64,000 nucleotides of DNA from JAWVZS01 sp964507825 (GCA_964507825.1 CAZDQM010000071.1:1-64000); one strand, 5' to 3'. Positions 17,411 to 26,830 are shown, counted from the stretch's first letter. Notes: generated by a model not told the origin, from the letters alone. Program-made: numbers and translations.

Positions 17411-17420
17411 ATATAATAAT
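17411..17420 (+). promoter_or_regulatory. Probable TATA box of the iron-ADH-family gene
   Basis: ATATAATAAT lies 22-31 nt upstream of the ATG at 17442 in the 55-bp divergent gap with glycerate kinase. Spacing matches a leaderless archaeal promoter. Confidence 0.5.
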
Positions 17421-17441
17421 AATCAATTAAACGCTGTAATC

Positions 17442-18386
17442 ATGCACACGATACGAATTCCCAAGGTAATCAACTTCGGCGAGGATGCGCTTGGTCAGAC
17501 AGAATACCCCAAAAACGCCCTAGTTGTCACGACCGTTCCCAAGGAACTCTCCGACAAGTGGCTAGCAAAGATGGGCATAAAGGACCACATGCTATATGAT
17601 CAGGTAAAGCCCGAGCCATCAATAGACGATGTAAACGCGGTGATCTCACAGTTCAAGGACAAGGATCCTTCCGTCCTGATTGGATTAGGTGGTGGAAGCT
17701 CCATGGATGTCGTAAAATACGCAGCTCCGGAGATGGGCAAGCAAAAGATCCTGATTCCGACAACGTTTGGAACCGGTGCCGAGATGACCACATATTGCGT
17801 CCTAAAATTTGATGGTAAAAAGAGGCTGTTGCGTGAAGACAGATTCCTAGCAGACATGGCCGTAGTTGACTCGTATTTCATGGACGGAACCCCAGAGCAG
17901 GTGATCAAGAACTCTGTCTGCGATGCATGCGCGCAAGCGACGGAGGGATACGACAGCAAGCTGGGTAATGATTTGACAAAGACGCTGTGCAAAAAGGCGT
18001 TTGATATTCTTTATGATGCAATCATGAACGACAACCCGGAAGAGTATCCTTATGGCTCGATGCTATCTGGAATGGGATTTGGCAACTGCTCTACAACTCT
18101 TGGACACGCGCTCTCCTATGTCTTTTCAAACGAGGGCATACCACACGGATACTCGTTATCATCCTGCACGACAGTTGCACACAAGCACAACAAGTCCATA
18201 TTTTATGACCGATTCAAAGAATGCATTGAAAAGCTTGGTTTTGACAAGCTTGAACTCAAGGCCGATGTGTCCGACGCGGCAGATATCGTCATGACGGATA
18301 AGGGTCACCTAGACCCCAACCCCATTCCAATAACCAAAGAGGATGTAGTAAAGTGCCTTGAAGATATCAAGGCCGGAGAAATCTAA
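17442..18386 (+). CDS. Iron-ADH-family reductase, candidate malonic/succinic semialdehyde reductase
   Basis: 314 residues, short for the iron-containing alcohol dehydrogenase family. NAD(P)-binding GLGGGSSMDVVKYAA and IPTTFGTGAEMT are clear. Metal ligands appear to be the Asp in CDACAQATEGY and the His residues in LGHALSY and GIPHGYS. The usual second ligand His of Asp-x3-His is a Gln here, giving a three-ligand arrangement as in GldA-type enzymes. In Nitrosopumilus a family member reduces malonic and succinic semialdehyde in the 3-hydroxypropionate/4-hydroxybutyrate cycle. That role fits here but is inferred from family and organism, not shown by the sequence. Confidence 0.75.
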   Translation: MHTIRIPKVINFGEDALGQTEYPKNALVVTTVPKELSDKWLAKMGIKDHMLYDQVKPEPSIDDVNAVISQFKDKDPSVLIGLGGGSSMDVVKYAAPEMGKQKILIPTTFGTGAEMTTYCVLKFDGKKRLLREDRFLADMAVVDSYFMDGTPEQVIKNSVCDACAQATEGYDSKLGNDLTKTLCKKAFDILYDAIMNDNPEEYPYGSMLSGMGFGNCSTTLGHALSYVFSNEGIPHGYSLSSCTTVAHKHNKSIFYDRFKECIEKLGFDKLELKADVSDAADIVMTDKGHLDPNPIPITKEDVVKCLEDIKAGEI

Positions 18387-18488
18387 TCCCTCCCTTGTTT
18401 TTATATCAATATATCATCATTCCAAAACAGCGAATGTGTGATTGTCAGGTTTTCAAGAATTAAATACAAAGCGCCCGTAATCTGTCCA

Positions 18489-19349
18489 TTGGTAGGTACA
18501 AGGATCGATGGCAAGGCCATCGCCCAGTCCGTAAAGGACAGGGTGCGCAAGGCAGTAGATCAGTTCATAGAGCAGGGAACGATGCCATGCCTAGCAACCA
18601 TACTTGTTGGCGGCGATTCCGCATCCGCCACATACGTGAAAAACAAGCACAATGCCTGTGCAGAGGTGGGAATCACAACAAGGGATTACAAATTGGACAT
18701 CGACACTACACAGTCCCGGCTTGACGAAATCATAAAGAGTCTGAACAACGACAAAACCGTCCACGGGATCCTAGTGCAGCTGCCCCTTCCAAAGCATCTA
18801 GACGAGTTTGCCGCAATATCGGCCATATCACCATTAAAGGACGTAGACGGCCTGACGCCGCACAATACAGGACTGCTTTCCATGCAAAAGGCCGCCCTAG
18901 TGCCATGCACGCCGCTTGGGGTCATGGAGATCCTAGACCATCATAGTATAAACACGGAGGGAAAAAACATAGTCATAATCAACAGAAGCGCCCTAGTCGG
19001 CAAGCCCCTGTACCATCTGTTACTGGCAAGGAATGCAACCGTGACCACGTGTCATTCAAGGACGAAGAATCTCAAAGAGCAGTGCCTGTCAGCGGACATA
19101 ATCATCACGGCCGTCGGTGACAGGACAAGGTTCACGCTGACATCAGATATGGTAAGGGACGGCGCGATAATAATCGATGTCGCCATTGCCAAACATGAGG
19201 GAAGGTTGGTGGGAGACGCAGATTATAATACCATTATAAAAAAGGCGTCGCTGGCAACGCCTGTTCCTGGAGGGGTGGGTCCAATGACTGTCGCCATGCT
19301 CTTAAAGAACACAGTAATTGCAACATCCCTGAGCCGCTTTGTCCAGTGA
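18489..19349 (+). CDS. folD: FolD, methylene-THF dehydrogenase/cyclohydrolase
   Basis: Interconverts methylene-, methenyl- and 10-formyl-tetrahydrofolate. Visible are DGKAIAQSVKDRV, TYVKNKHNACAEVGI (catalytic Tyr and Lys), HGILVQLPLPKHLD, KDVDGLTPHNTG, IINRSALVGKPL (Rossmann loop) and PVPGGVGPMTVAML. The frame is open from a GTG at 18438, but homology begins at the TTG at 18489, which I chose. About 286 residues, standard. It overlaps the cyclo-ligase gene by 11 bp, making a folate pair. Confidence 0.95.
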   Translation: MVGTRIDGKAIAQSVKDRVRKAVDQFIEQGTMPCLATILVGGDSASATYVKNKHNACAEVGITTRDYKLDIDTTQSRLDEIIKSLNNDKTVHGILVQLPLPKHLDEFAAISAISPLKDVDGLTPHNTGLLSMQKAALVPCTPLGVMEILDHHSINTEGKNIVIINRSALVGKPLYHLLLARNATVTTCHSRTKNLKEQCLSADIIITAVGDRTRFTLTSDMVRDGAIIIDVAIAKHEGRLVGDADYNTIIKKASLATPVPGGVGPMTVAMLLKNTVIATSLSRFVQ

Positions 19350-19893
19350 GAAAAAGGCAGCTTTGCGAAAGCTGCTATTAGAGAAAAGGGACGGGATCTC
19401 ACACGAATTAATGGAGATCAACTCGAAAAAAATCCATGCAAGCCTGAAAAAAATCCCCGCATTCAGGTTGGCCACGAGAATCGGCATCTATTATCCGACC
19501 GGAAGCGAGGTCTTTACGCAGAATATAATGCAGGACGCGATCAGTAACGGCCTAGAGGTGTGCCTTCCAAGAGTTGCAGGAGACATGCTCGAATTCAGGA
19601 AAATAGAGGGGTTTGCGAGTCTGGAACCAGGAAGTTTTGACATAATGGAGCCAACACAGGGTTGCCCAATGGCAAAAAAAATGGAGGTGATTATAATTCC
19701 GGCGCTAGGCGCCTCGCCAGACAGGTACAGGATTGGATACGGCAGGGGGTTTTATGACAGGTACCTAGCTGGAAAAAGCATTGTAAAGATTGCGCTCTGC
19801 TTTCAAAGGCAGGTGATACGCAGAATTCCGCACGAGGAACACGATATTCAAATGGACTATATCGTTACAGAAGACGGCGCATACAAGCCATAG
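19339..19893 (+). CDS. 5-formyltetrahydrofolate cyclo-ligase
   Basis: 184 residues. It converts 5-formyl-THF to methenyl-THF with ATP, returning a storage or side-product folate to the pool used by FolD and PurN. Family stretches: ALRKLLLEKRDGIS, IGIYYPTGSEVFT, VIIIPALGASPDRYRIGYGRGFYDRYL, whose GYGxGxYDR loop binds ATP. Its start lies inside the 3' end of folD, so expression is coupled. Confidence 0.93.
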   Translation: MSSEKKAALRKLLLEKRDGISHELMEINSKKIHASLKKIPAFRLATRIGIYYPTGSEVFTQNIMQDAISNGLEVCLPRVAGDMLEFRKIEGFASLEPGSFDIMEPTQGCPMAKKMEVIIIPALGASPDRYRIGYGRGFYDRYLAGKSIVKIALCFQRQVIRRIPHEEHDIQMDYIVTEDGAYKP

Positions 19894-20013
19894 GCGGGCC
19901 GAGGCGTTTTACACGATGCGCCGCCGCAACTTTCTAACATCTACAAATCCACGACATACTAATTTGCCCATAGTTTAGCTTTATTACGGCATTACACATA
20001 GCATACATGAAAG

Positions 20014-23000
20014 ATGGAGCTGGCAGGCGAGTTTGATTTAAAGAAGATCGAGTCCGAGATCAGGCTTTACATGCACGATATCAACATAAGAGACCTCATC
20101 TCCGGCTCCGAAAAGCCCGGAAGGATCAGATTCGTCGAGGGCCCGCCCACAATGAATGGAGTCCCTCATGCCGGCCACATCCGCGGAAGGGTCATCAAGG
20201 ACGTATGGTACCGGTACAAGACCCTCCAAGGGTTCAAGGTTTCATTCAATGCAGGGTGGGACACCCAGGGGCTTCCAATAGAGCTCCAGGCCGAAAAAGA
20301 GCTTGGCATCACAGGGTCCAAGTCCGAGGTGATTGAAAAGGTCGGGATCGAGAGACTAGTATCAGAATGCAAGAATCTTGTTCAAAGGTATAATGAAAAG
20401 TGGGTCCGCGTCGACGGGCTACTTGGCATGTCATTTGACCAGGAAAAGGCCTACTGGACGTACAAGGACGAATTTATCGAGAGGGAATGGCAGGTCCTAA
20501 AAAGCGCGATAAAAAACGAAATACTAGAAGAGGATCATACCGTGATTGCATACTGCCCAAGCTGCCAGACATCGCTTAGCCACGCAGAAGTAAATCAGGG
20601 GTACGAGGAGGTAACGGATCCCTCCATGTACTACAAGGTGAGGCTGGTAGGCGAGGACGCGTTTTTGATTGTTTGGACTACAATGCCATTTACCCTAGTC
20701 ACTGATGCAATGGTGGGACTAAATCCCAACGAGGATTATCACTATGCAAGGGTCAGGGACGAGACATGGATTGTAGGGAAGACGCGGGCCGAAGAGTTCT
20801 TCAAAGAAATACGCGTCGAGGATCACATCATAGAAAAAACCGTAAAGGGTGCGGCATTTGAGGGTAAAAAGTACATCCATCCACTATTAAATGAGATCCC
20901 GGCCCTCGCACAACATGCAGAGAATAAAAATTATCATGTTGCAGTCGCTGAAGAGTTTGTGGATGCAAGTACCGGAAGCGGCCTAGTCCACCTCTCACCT
21001 GCAAACGGTGAGGAGGATATTGCCATAGCGCGCAAGCGCAACGTCAACATATTCAACCCCATAGACGACAGGGTGAAATTCACAGTAGATGCTGGAAAGT
21101 ATCAGGGCCTCTTCGTAAGGGATGCAGACAAGGTAATTGCCAACGATCTAAAGTTAAAAGATGCGCTAGTCAGAACAAGTAAAATAAAGCACAAGTACCC
21201 ACTGTGCTGGCGCTCGCGCCATCCCATAGTCTGGCTTGCCCGGAGGGGATGGTTCTACAAGCTCGACAGGCTAGGAGACAAAGCAGTTATGGCGGCCCAG
21301 AAGGTGAGATACTTTTACGAGGCCCCTAAAAACCGATTTCTAGGAATAATCAGAGAAAAGCATCCATGGTGCATTTCAAGGGAGAGGATTTGGGGGTGTC
21401 CGCTGCCAGTATGGACGTGTAGTGACTGCGGCAAGAAGACATGGTGCTTTTCAAGAAGGGATATCATCGAGCGCGCAGTAGAGCTGCCCGACGGAGAAGA
21501 TTTTGAGCTGCATGTGCCGTGGATAGACAATGTTGTAATAAGGTGCGACAGCTGCAATAGCCGCAACACGAGACGGGACCGGTATGTGTTAGACACGTGG
21601 CACAACAGCGGCTCGGCGCCGTACTCGTCGCTGACCGACCAAGAATATTCCAACGAGATCCCCGCTCCGTTTTTCACTGAGGGAATTGATCAAACGCGAG
21701 GCTGGGCATACACGTTGCTGATAGAAAACGTGATCCTAAACAATGCGGCAACATCCCCGTATGACTCGTTCTTGTTTCAGGGGCATGTCCTTGACGAAGC
21801 GGGCAACAAGATGAGCAAGAGTCGCGGCAACATACTCGACGGCGAAGAGTTATTGACAAAGTATCCAGTCGACCTAGTAAGGTTTTACTTTATCTGGAAG
21901 GCAAGTCCGATCGAGTCCCTGAACTTTGACACCTCGGAGCTCATGTCAAGGCCGTACCAGGTCGCAAGCACACTATACCACCTGCACCTGTACTATAATC
22001 AGTACGCCCGCTATGATAATTTTGACCCTGCAACGACGATCCAGTGGTCAAAAAATAATGAAATACTGACAGCCGCAGACGCCTGGATACTCTCAAAGCT
22101 TCAAAGGGTGATAATGGACATGACCAGATTAAACGACGAGTGTCGCTTTCATGAATCAGCTAGGGCCGCCGACGACTATATTATCAACATGCTAAGCCAG
22201 GTATATCTCCCAATCACGCGCGCAGAGTTGTGGGATGAGACAGACGGCAACATGGACCGGCGTCATGCAATATATTCAGTACTGTATAATGTATTACATA
22301 CGCTTGACATCCTCATCCATCCGTTCTGCCCCCATGTCAGTGAATACCTGTACCAAAGCACATCCGATAGGGATCAGCCAATTCTGCTAGAAGAGTGGCC
22401 CCAGCCGCAAGAGTCCCTGATCAATGATTCTGTCGAGGAGTCATTTGATCTTATGAGGGAATGCGTATCAATATCATCTGCAGCAAGGATGAGGGGCGGG
22501 CTAAAGCGCAGGTGGCCAATATCCGAGGCCATAATTTGTCTAGAAGGAACCGGGAAGGAGGCACTAGAACGGGTATCCGGACTGTTAATGGCGCAGATGA
22601 ACGTGGAAAGGTACACGATTCACGAGCTAAGGTGTCATGAGGGCCTCGAGCAGGTCCTAGAGATGAAGGAGAAGGGGCTGCCCATAAGGCCGCTAGTCGA
22701 CTTGGAGAGAAAGAAGATCGGTCCCAAGGTAAAACATCTCATGGGGCCGCTGATGAAGATGTATCAGGAGACGGACCCAGAAGAGTTTGTATGTTCATTG
22801 AGGGATGCGTCACAGTATACGTTCCGGCTAGAAGAAGACGTTGTGCTAGATAAAGAGGATTTCACAGTCTCGTTTGATGCGGCAGACGGCTTTGCGCTAT
22901 CAAGACGCGGCAAGATTACAGTGATCATTCCAACAAAGAGGGATCGGGAAATGATGTCAAGGGGCCTGTTAAGAGACGTTGCAAGGCGCATCCAAGCGCT

Positions 23001-23208
23001 AAGAAAGGAGAAAGGGTACAACCCCACCGATGTCCTAGAGGTTGCCTCGATCCTAGGACTAGACGAGGAGTCACGAATCATGCTACAAGAAAAGTCATCA
23101 GAGATGGCGTTTCTAGTACGTGTGAAAAGGATCGAGTTTGCAGATGTATGTGATTCGTACAAGGACGAGGATGTCGACGGAAAAAGGATACAGATAGGCA
23201 TAAAATGA
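20014..23208 (+). CDS. ileS: IleS, isoleucyl-tRNA synthetase
   Basis: 1064 residues, a full-length class I enzyme. The HIGH motif appears as HAGH within GVPHAGHIRGR (about residue 49), and KMSKS is exact in GNKMSKSRGN. The CP1 editing domain, which removes mischarged valine, has TTMPFTLVTDAM and STGSGLVHLSPANGEED. Cys pairs (CSDCGKKTWC, CDSCNSR) suggest zinc sites. The C-terminal anticodon-binding region is complete. It stands alone on the plus strand, 120 bp after the cyclo-ligase. Confidence 0.98.
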   Translation: MELAGEFDLKKIESEIRLYMHDINIRDLISGSEKPGRIRFVEGPPTMNGVPHAGHIRGRVIKDVWYRYKTLQGFKVSFNAGWDTQGLPIELQAEKELGITGSKSEVIEKVGIERLVSECKNLVQRYNEKWVRVDGLLGMSFDQEKAYWTYKDEFIEREWQVLKSAIKNEILEEDHTVIAYCPSCQTSLSHAEVNQGYEEVTDPSMYYKVRLVGEDAFLIVWTTMPFTLVTDAMVGLNPNEDYHYARVRDETWIVGKTRAEEFFKEIRVEDHIIEKTVKGAAFEGKKYIHPLLNEIPALAQHAENKNYHVAVAEEFVDASTGSGLVHLSPANGEEDIAIARKRNVNIFNPIDDRVKFTVDAGKYQGLFVRDADKVIANDLKLKDALVRTSKIKHKYPLCWRSRHPIVWLARRGWFYKLDRLGDKAVMAAQKVRYFYEAPKNRFLGIIREKHPWCISRERIWGCPLPVWTCSDCGKKTWCFSRRDIIERAVELPDGEDFELHVPWIDNVVIRCDSCNSRNTRRDRYVLDTWHNSGSAPYSSLTDQEYSNEIPAPFFTEGIDQTRGWAYTLLIENVILNNAATSPYDSFLFQGHVLDEAGNKMSKSRGNILDGEELLTKYPVDLVRFYFIWKASPIESLNFDTSELMSRPYQVASTLYHLHLYYNQYARYDNFDPATTIQWSKNNEILTAADAWILSKLQRVIMDMTRLNDECRFHESARAADDYIINMLSQVYLPITRAELWDETDGNMDRRHAIYSVLYNVLHTLDILIHPFCPHVSEYLYQSTSDRDQPILLEEWPQPQESLINDSVEESFDLMRECVSISSAARMRGGLKRRWPISEAIICLEGTGKEALERVSGLLMAQMNVERYTIHELRCHEGLEQVLEMKEKGLPIRPLVDLERKKIGPKVKHLMGPLMKMYQETDPEEFVCSLRDASQYTFRLEEDVVLDKEDFTVSFDAADGFALSRRGKITVIIPTKRDREMMSRGLLRDVARRIQALRKEKGYNPTDVLEVASILGLDEESRIMLQEKSSEMAFLVRVKRIEFADVCDSYKDEDVDGKRIQIGIK

Positions 23209-23220
23209 CATCCGGGTATT

Positions 23221-23230
23221 GTTTTATTAA
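23221..23230 (+). promoter_or_regulatory. Probable TATA box of the Dps-like gene
   Basis: GTTTTATTAA lies 22-31 nt before the ATG at 23252, in a 43-bp gap after ileS, so the ferritin-like gene is likely to have its own transcript. Confidence 0.45.
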
Positions 23231-23251
23231 GCGGGTGCCACAACATCATAC

Positions 23252-23836
23252 ATGGCTGGCTCGGAATCATATAATGTAGTCGGCGTAAACATTCTAAGGC
23301 AAAACGGCGTCGATGTCGACGAGTTGATCAAAATTCTAGTATACAATGCATCAGTAGAGTTTACCGCATACTATTACTTTACGAACCTTAGGACGCACTG
23401 CACAGGAATGGATGGCGAGGGCATCAAGGGAGTGATAGAGGATGCAAGGCTTGAGGATCTCAGCCACTTTGAGTCCTGCATTGAAAGAATCCATCAGCTT
23501 GGAGGCACGCTCCCTACTGATGCGGCCGACTTTGTCAAGATGTCCGGGTGCGAATTCTTGCAGCTTGACACGGATTCCACGAATTTGAAGGCGATTTTGG
23601 AGAAATGCCTCAAGGCAGAGCAGGGTGCAATCGTGAATTGGGACAAGGTGTGCAAGATGACGCTTGGCAAGGATCCCGTGACATATGATATTGCAAAGGA
23701 CATCCTTGCCGAAGAAGTCGAGCACGAGTCATGGTTTCTAGAACTGCTATATGGCAGACCGTCAGGACACATGAGGAGAAAATATTCCGGTGAGAGGCCG
23801 CATACCAGAAAGCATTCCCGTGCGCTCGACGTCTAA
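23252..23836 (+). CDS. Dps-like (DPSL) ferritin-family protein
   Basis: 194 residues of four-helix ferritin-like fold. Metal ligands are seen as Glu in NASVEFTAYYYF, Glu and His in DLSHFESCIERIH, Glu in KAEQGAIVNW and EEVEHESW. The two Cys in or near CEFLQLD and KCLKAEQ are typical of the thiol-containing Dps-like subgroup first described in Sulfolobus, which uses hydrogen peroxide to oxidise iron. It probably assembles into a 12-subunit cage that protects against Fe/H2O2 damage. The tail is basic (RRKYSGERPHTRKHSR) and could contact DNA. Confidence 0.82.
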   Translation: MAGSESYNVVGVNILRQNGVDVDELIKILVYNASVEFTAYYYFTNLRTHCTGMDGEGIKGVIEDARLEDLSHFESCIERIHQLGGTLPTDAADFVKMSGCEFLQLDTDSTNLKAILEKCLKAEQGAIVNWDKVCKMTLGKDPVTYDIAKDILAEEVEHESWFLELLYGRPSGHMRRKYSGERPHTRKHSRALDV

Positions 23837-23921
23837 TCATGGAACCACGCTAGTTATCTATACACAGGGCAATATAATGCCAAAGTCCGAAGTTAAATAG
23901 AAAATCATCGTAACAATAATC

Positions 23922-24251
23922 ATGGTAAAGCAGATCAGCTTGGACTCTTGGCAGATCAACCACCTGACAGAACTGCTACGCGAGGGATCAAAGATGGTAG
24001 AGTTGACAAACAGACCGATCATGCTGTACCGTCAGACCACGGAAGAGGAGGATGGAAGCTACGAGGAGATCGTATGCTCGCTTGCCAAAAATTACGTGAT
24101 AGAGCAACTAGTAACATCGGGCGGCATAATCATTCCGACGTTTCAGCAGCAGTACGTCTATCCCATAGACGACTATCCGGGAATAGTTCTTCGAAAGAGC
24201 AAGGAGCGCTTTCTAGAGATAATCGACCTGCTCGAAGACGAGATCAAGTGA
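23922..24251 (+). CDS. Conserved-looking protein of unknown function
   Basis: 109 residues with no family I recognise. It is soluble, mixed alpha/beta: helix SWQINHLTELLREGSKMVEL, strand NRPIMLYRQT, then a strand-rich stretch GGIIIPTFQQQYVYPIDDYP and an acidic C-terminal helix. It has its own likely TATA (AGTTAAATAG near 23891) and one copy of the dispersed hairpin repeat about 100 bp downstream. Codon pattern matches neighbours. Confidence 0.65.
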   Translation: MVKQISLDSWQINHLTELLREGSKMVELTNRPIMLYRQTTEEEDGSYEEIVCSLAKNYVIEQLVTSGGIIIPTFQQQYVYPIDDYPGIVLRKSKERFLEIIDLLEDEIK

Positions 24252-24353
24252 CGCAAACCGGCATAATAGATACTGGACAATTTGTGGCATATGCAGGGCA
24301 ACATGAAATTTGGGTTGTGGAATAGACCATTCCTGCAAGACGTTTGCAGTTAC

Positions 24354-24445
24354 GTACACACTCAGGTCGAGTAGGAATTCATGCCCGAATGTGTTATTCG
24401 TTTTGAAATTTCCGGCACAATACCTCAGTCGACCTGACCTGTTAC
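24354..24445 (+). repeat. Dispersed hairpin repeat, copy C
   Basis: Begins GTACACACTCAGG and has GGAATTCATGCCCGAATGTGTT in the middle (split here: GGAATTCATG, CCCGAATGTGTT), then ends CAGTCGACCTGACCTG. It follows the same order of blocks as the copy at 60672, with the central hairpin more diverged. It lies between two plus-strand genes, upstream of sucC. Confidence 0.6.
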
Positions 24446-24489
24446 CATCCTACAGTTAATAAAGACCAAAACGGGTATGTTTTTTGCAC

Positions 24490-25593
24490 ATGCGCCTATT
24501 AGAATTTCAGGCAAAAGAATTGTTCTCACAGTATGACATTCCCACGCCCCCAAGCAGGTACTCGAAGGACTTGGAGAAGGGCCGCAAGGATGCAGAGGAG
24601 CTAGGATTTCCATTTGTAATCAAGATACAGGTACCGGTAGGCGGTCGTGGAAAAGCAGGCGGAATCCAGAAATGCCACAACATGGACGAGTTTGATCTGA
24701 AATACCCCCATGTCCTAAACATGGAGATAAAGGGCGAGAGGGCGCGCGCAATACTGCTAGAAAAGATGGTAAATATCAAAAAAGAATTGTACCTGTCACT
24801 GTTTTTGAACCGTAGCAAGAGGTGTTATACGGTAATCGCGTCGGCAGACGGCGGGGTGGAGATCGAATCAGTCAGGAACCAGATCATCAAGGAGATAGGA
24901 CTAGGAGACATAGATGGAACAGTAGCAAGGCAGGTTGCAGATGAAATGGGGTTAGAGGGGAGATCCGCCGATGATCTCGTGAACGTATTACAAAAGTTGT
25001 CAACGATTACAATTGAAAAGGAGGCCGAGCTGACGGAGATAAACCCGCTAGCCATACTTGAGGACGGCTCGCTACTTGCCCTTGACGGCAAGATAGTAAC
25101 GGATGATAATGCGGGATTCAGGCAACCAGAGATGCAAAAGTATCAAGAAAAGACCGAGATCGAAGAGCGTGCAGAAAAGTCCGGGTTCAGCCTTGTGGAG
25201 CTTGACGGGAATATCGCGGTGGTGGGAAACGGAGCCGGGCTTGTTATGTCAACGCTTGACATGCTGTCAGATAATGGTGGAAGGCCTGCATGCTTTCTTG
25301 ATGTAGGTGGTGGAGCCACCACGGAATCCGTGTACGAGGCATTGACATTAATCAGCAAGATGGACAGAGTCAAGGCAATCCTAGTGAACCTGTACGGAGG
25401 AATTGTAAAGACCACGACGGTTGCATCCGCGTTCATCAAGGCATATGAAAACGGCCTGATCGACCTCCCCGTATACTCACGGTTAAAGGGAACCGAGTCA
25501 GAAAAGGCCCAAGATATGCTCAAAAGCTCAAAGACCAAGATGTTTGATTCCGTCGAAGAAGCAATCAATGCGGCAGTAATGGGGGTAAACTAG
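24490..25593 (+). CDS. sucC: SucC, succinyl-CoA ligase (ADP-forming) beta subunit
   Basis: 368 residues starting MRLLEFQAKELFSQYDIPTP (ATG 24490 preferred over TTG 24484). The ATP-grasp domain has VIKIQVPVGGRGKAGG and ELTEINPLA; the C-terminal CoA-ligase domain has FLDVGGGATTESVYEAL and ILVNLYGGIVKTTTVA. It forms an alpha-beta complex with SucD, which starts at the very next base after the stop codon. It links succinate and succinyl-CoA in the TCA and 4-hydroxybutyrate routes. Confidence 0.96.
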   Translation: MRLLEFQAKELFSQYDIPTPPSRYSKDLEKGRKDAEELGFPFVIKIQVPVGGRGKAGGIQKCHNMDEFDLKYPHVLNMEIKGERARAILLEKMVNIKKELYLSLFLNRSKRCYTVIASADGGVEIESVRNQIIKEIGLGDIDGTVARQVADEMGLEGRSADDLVNVLQKLSTITIEKEAELTEINPLAILEDGSLLALDGKIVTDDNAGFRQPEMQKYQEKTEIEERAEKSGFSLVELDGNIAVVGNGAGLVMSTLDMLSDNGGRPACFLDVGGGATTESVYEALTLISKMDRVKAILVNLYGGIVKTTTVASAFIKAYENGLIDLPVYSRLKGTESEKAQDMLKSSKTKMFDSVEEAINAAVMGVN

Positions 25594-26502
25594 GTGGCAG
25601 ACATCTTTGAACTGTTAAGGGGAAATCCGTCCGATTCCGACTATGGAAAAAAGCCGGTAATTGTACAGGGGCTGACCGGAGCGTACGGCTCCATACACGG
25701 CAGGAACATGATCAAATATGGAACCAATATAGCCGCCGGAGTCACACCTGGGAAGGGCGGCCAAGATTTTGAGGGCGTTAACATATACAATACCGTAGGC
25801 GAGGCAGTCGATGCCACTGGAGCCAAGATCTCAATCATATTTGTGCCGGCAAAATTCTTCCTTAAAGCCGCAACCGAGGCGCTAGAGGCAGGCATAAAGC
25901 TGCTAGTGGCAATTCCAGAGCACGTGCCAATAAGGGATACGATGCACGTCTTGGATCTGGCAAGAAGAAACGATGCAATAGTCATCGGTCCCAACACGCC
26001 CGGGATCATGATTCCTGAGCTCATCAAGGTCGGAATCATGCCGCCTACGCCGTTCAAGGCAGGCAGGATCGCGGTATTGTCAAAAAGCGGCACGCTACTT
26101 TATGAGATCTCCGACGCGCTGACTAGTGCCGGATTCGGACAGGCAATTACAATTGGAATTGGCGGGGATCCCGTAAACGGGACTAGATTGGTAGATGCAT
26201 TTGACATGGTAAAAAACGTAAAGGAGATAGACGGACTAGTCATCGTAGGCGAGATCGGAGGGGACTCCGAGGAGGTCCTAGCCAAGAAGATCATTGATGA
26301 CGGATTCAAAAAACCAACCGTTGCATACATAGCCGGTAGGGCCGCGCCCAAGGAGAAGAGGATGGGTCATGCCGGTGCAATTATCATGGGAACATACGGC
26401 TCTGCCGAATCCAAGGTATCCATGTTTAACAAGGCAAACATCCCAGTTGCAAAGAGGCCAGCAGAAGTGCCGGTACTGCTTGCAGGAAAGATGAAGGAAT
26501 AA
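25594..26502 (+). CDS. sucD: SucD, succinyl-CoA ligase alpha subunit
   Basis: 302 residues with a GTG start directly after the sucC stop. CoA-binding Rossmann region VIVQGLTGAYGSIHGRNMIKYG has the Gly-rich loop; PGIMIPELIKVGIMP and SGTLLYEISDALTSAGFGQ follow. The phospho-accepting His is in KRMGHAGAI. Length and motifs are those of the full-length archaeal/bacterial subunit. L40e follows 27 bp later, so it may share the transcript. Confidence 0.96.
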   Translation: MADIFELLRGNPSDSDYGKKPVIVQGLTGAYGSIHGRNMIKYGTNIAAGVTPGKGGQDFEGVNIYNTVGEAVDATGAKISIIFVPAKFFLKAATEALEAGIKLLVAIPEHVPIRDTMHVLDLARRNDAIVIGPNTPGIMIPELIKVGIMPPTPFKAGRIAVLSKSGTLLYEISDALTSAGFGQAITIGIGGDPVNGTRLVDAFDMVKNVKEIDGLVIVGEIGGDSEEVLAKKIIDDGFKKPTVAYIAGRAAPKEKRMGHAGAIIMGTYGSAESKVSMFNKANIPVAKRPAEVPVLLAGKMKE

Positions 26503-26529
26503 AAGAGAGTATTTGGTGGTAAAAGGTAC

Positions 26530-26697
26530 ATGCCAATCACAGACCCTGAGAAGAAGAGGATTGCCCAGCAGGCTAGGTTGCACATGAAGATCTGCTTTAA
26601 CTGCGGCGCAAGAAACGACATCAATGCAACACGTTGCCGCAAGTGCAAGAATCCGTATCTTAGGCTGAAAAACAAGACGCTTGGCGCAAAGAAATAG
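26530..26697 (+). CDS. rpl40e: Ribosomal protein L40e
   Basis: 55 residues. The zinc ribbon is CFNCGARN...CRKCK, in a basic context (MPITDPEKKRIAQQARLHMK start, NPYLRLKNKTLGAKK end). In archaea it is free, without the ubiquitin fusion found in eukaryotes. It is a large-subunit protein. It sits between sucD and tRNA-Val. Confidence 0.93.
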   Translation: MPITDPEKKRIAQQARLHMKICFNCGARNDINATRCRKCKNPYLRLKNKTLGAKK

Positions 26698-26738
26698 TAA
26701 CCTAAAGACAAAAAAACCTCCCGATTTCCATGTTATTT

Positions 26739-26830
26739 GGACCGGTAGTCTAGTGGTAGGATGACGCACTCACACTGCGTAAGAGATCAAATCTCCGCAA
26801 GGGTCATGGGTTCAAGTCCCATCCGGTCCA
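26739..26830 (+). tRNA. tRNA-Val(CAC) with probable 20-nt intron in the variable region
   Basis: Acceptor GGACCGG pairs with CCGGTCC before the discriminator A. The anticodon stem ACGCA/TGCGT encloses CTCACAC, giving anticodon CAC. The T arm is ATGGG-TTCAAGT-CCCAT. Between the anticodon and T stems are 25 nt (26781-26805) instead of the usual five or so, containing the hairpin GAGAT-CAA-ATCTC. This is best read as a non-canonical intron of about 20 nt removed by the splicing endonuclease. CCA is not encoded. Confidence 0.88.
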
